The notes under the pieces: generated by a model
Seen by the model: only the letters and a program-made list of their open reading frames with translations
Database searches by the model: none
Told to the model about the DNA's origin: nothing
Made by a program: the position numbers and the translations under genes
Shown here: positions 5,340-6,439 of the stretch, in pieces
Position numbering within the stretch: the first letter of the stretch is position 1
Layout: each line of letters starts with the position of its first letter
NCBI GenBank assembly: GCA_018830765.1
Contig: JAHJRJ010000207.1
Span: 1 to 6,439 of the forward strand
Source of the DNA: Bacteroidota bacterium
Lineage (GTDB): Bacteria > Bacteroidota > Ignavibacteria > UBA10030 > BY39
DNA: 6,439 bases
Direction of reading: 5' to 3'

Positions 5340-6439
5340 ATGAAGACTACAATTAATCTGTTCGACATAAATTCTCTTTTCGAATTCAGTCGAATCGTTA
5401 ATAGTTCTACAGATTTAAAATTCATCCTCAATCACTTTTTGTTGACTGCTATGGGCAAGTTGTTGTGCTCGAGGGGAATTATTTTATTGAAAAATGAAGC
5501 GGGGTCTTTTCAAGTTGAAGCAGAGAGGGGATTCACTTTGCAAAACCAATCGTTCACTATCAAAAAACCTCCTAAAGGTCTTATATTCGTTGCTCCGAAA
5601 GAAATTCGACGCGGAAAGTGGGTTAAATTATTTCTTCAGAATAAAATAAATATACTAATACCGCTTGTTTCAAAAAATAATATTGTGGGAGTTGTAGGAT
5701 TAGGAAGAGTTTCAAAGAAAAAATTAAGCAAAGAAGAAGCAACATACTTCAAATCGTTGACGAATATTGCTTCCACCGCTATTGAGGAAAAGCTGAATAT
5801 TGATAAACTTAAAAAAGCAAACCGGGAATTAGACAGAAAAATCCACGAGTTGAATACTCTATTCGACCTAAGTAAAGAGTTCAATATCATCATAGACCGT
5901 GAAAAGCTCATAAAAATATTTACTTTATCTCTAATAGGCCAAATCGGTACTAATCAATATGCGATTTGTATGAAGGATACAAAAGAGTTAAAAGTGATTG
6001 CATCGCGCTTAAAAAATCCGTTGAACAAACAGGTATTGGATTATTTTTGTGAAATCAATTCACCCACATATCTCTCTTCGATGCAACTCTCTAAAACAAT
6101 AAAAAGTCAATTGCACGAAAACGGTTTGCAGATTTTTGTTCCCATCCATCTTCATAACAAGGTAAAGGGAATTATTGCATTAGGCAATAAGATGAATAAC
6201 CTGCCGTATTCACAAAGCGATATGGAATTTTTGTATTCACTCGGAAACCTTGCGATTATGTCGTTGGAAAATTCACGTTTATTCGAAGAAGCGATAGAAA
6301 AACAAAAAATGGAAGATGAGCTATTAATTGCACGCGATATTCAAAAAGGGTTGTTACCAAAAAAGCTGCCTGAGCTTGAAGGTTACGACGCAGCTGCAAT
6401 CAATATATCATCGAAACAAGTGGGCGGTGATTATTATGA
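5340..6439 (+). CDS. Soluble GAF-GAF-PP2C phosphatase (RsbU-like), 3' end cut by the window
   Basis: The frame is open for 366 codons from the ATG at 5340 to the window edge with no stop. No membrane span is present. Residues about 14-150 form a GAF-like domain (INILIPLVSKNNIVGVVGLG core; FKSLTNIASTAIEE end). A charged helix at 150-172 follows. A second GAF-like domain spans about 171-312 (LNTLFDLSKEF start; LQIFVPIHLHNKVKGIIALG core; LGNLAIMSLENSRLFEEA end). The SpoIIE-type PP2C domain then starts with LLIARDIQKGLLPKKLP (328-344) and breaks off at VGGDYY (361-366), the first metal site. The later catalytic aspartates lie beyond the window, so activity cannot be confirmed. The expected substrate is the same RsbV-like protein, giving the switch a cytosolic input. 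It starts 7 nt after the kinase stop, with no visible Shine-Dalgarno. Confidence 0.9.
   Translation, partial: MKTTINLFDINSLFEFSRIVNSSTDLKFILNHFLLTAMGKLLCSRGIILLKNEAGSFQVEAERGFTLQNQSFTIKKPPKGLIFVAPKEIRRGKWVKLFLQNKINILIPLVSKNNIVGVVGLGRVSKKKLSKEEATYFKSLTNIASTAIEEKLNIDKLKKANRELDRKIHELNTLFDLSKEFNIIIDREKLIKIFTLSLIGQIGTNQYAICMKDTKELKVIASRLKNPLNKQVLDYFCEINSPTYLSSMQLSKTIKSQLHENGLQIFVPIHLHNKVKGIIALGNKMNNLPYSQSDMEFLYSLGNLAIMSLENSRLFEEAIEKQKMEDELLIARDIQKGLLPKKLPELEGYDAAAINISSKQVGGDYY

Noticed and set aside
5120..5431. 103-residue - strand frame
   Set aside because: It is antisense to the kinase ATP-binding region and to the start of the next gene, with no recognisable domain.
5636..5911. 91-residue - strand frame
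   Set aside because: It is antisense to the well-supported GAF-GAF phosphatase and its F/S/L-rich content is typical of a shadow frame.

Overview
The window comes from an AT-rich bacterial genome. Every protein gene is on the + strand and closely packed, and most starts lack a clear Shine-Dalgarno. The gene styles fit the Ignavibacteria / Chlorobi-Bacteroidota side of the tree: lysine-rich single-span TPR protein, and GAF-plus-SpoIIE phosphatases joined to RsbV/RsbW-like partners. This is an impression from sequence style; no database search was made.

Layout. Positions 1-171 hold no secure gene. They contain a perfect 77-bp direct repeat (1-77 and 105-181) with a 27-bp spacer, and strong hairpins. 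The second copy runs into an intact tRNA-Arg(CCG) gene (172-245). Next come a membrane-anchored TPR protein (293-982) and a run of five closely spaced genes: a MATE-family transporter (1029-2378), a multi-pass membrane GAF-PP2C phosphatase of the RsbU/SpoIIE type (2382-4526), an RsbV-type STAS anti-sigma-factor antagonist (4545-4895), an RsbW-type HATPase kinase (4892-5332, TTG start overlapping the previous stop), and a second, soluble GAF-GAF-PP2C phosphatase (5340 onward). The last gene is cut by the window end just after its first metal-binding GGDYY motif.

How the genes work together. The last four genes form a partner-switching module. The RsbW-like kinase is expected to phosphorylate the RsbV-like protein on Ser58. 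Either of two RsbU-like phosphatases would remove that phosphate, one probably driven by a membrane or lipid-phase signal and the other by cytosolic GAF ligands. Dephosphorylated RsbV would then hold RsbW and free RsbW's target. No sigma factor or other target is encoded in the window, so the output is unknown. The MATE gene ends 3 nt before the membrane phosphatase and may be co-transcribed with the switch.

Main points for a second look: the two-input switch with its transporter neighbour, the phosphatase's unrecognised eight-helix membrane region, and the repeat at the left edge. Its length (77) equals a common de Bruijn assembly k-mer, so it may be partly an assembly product.
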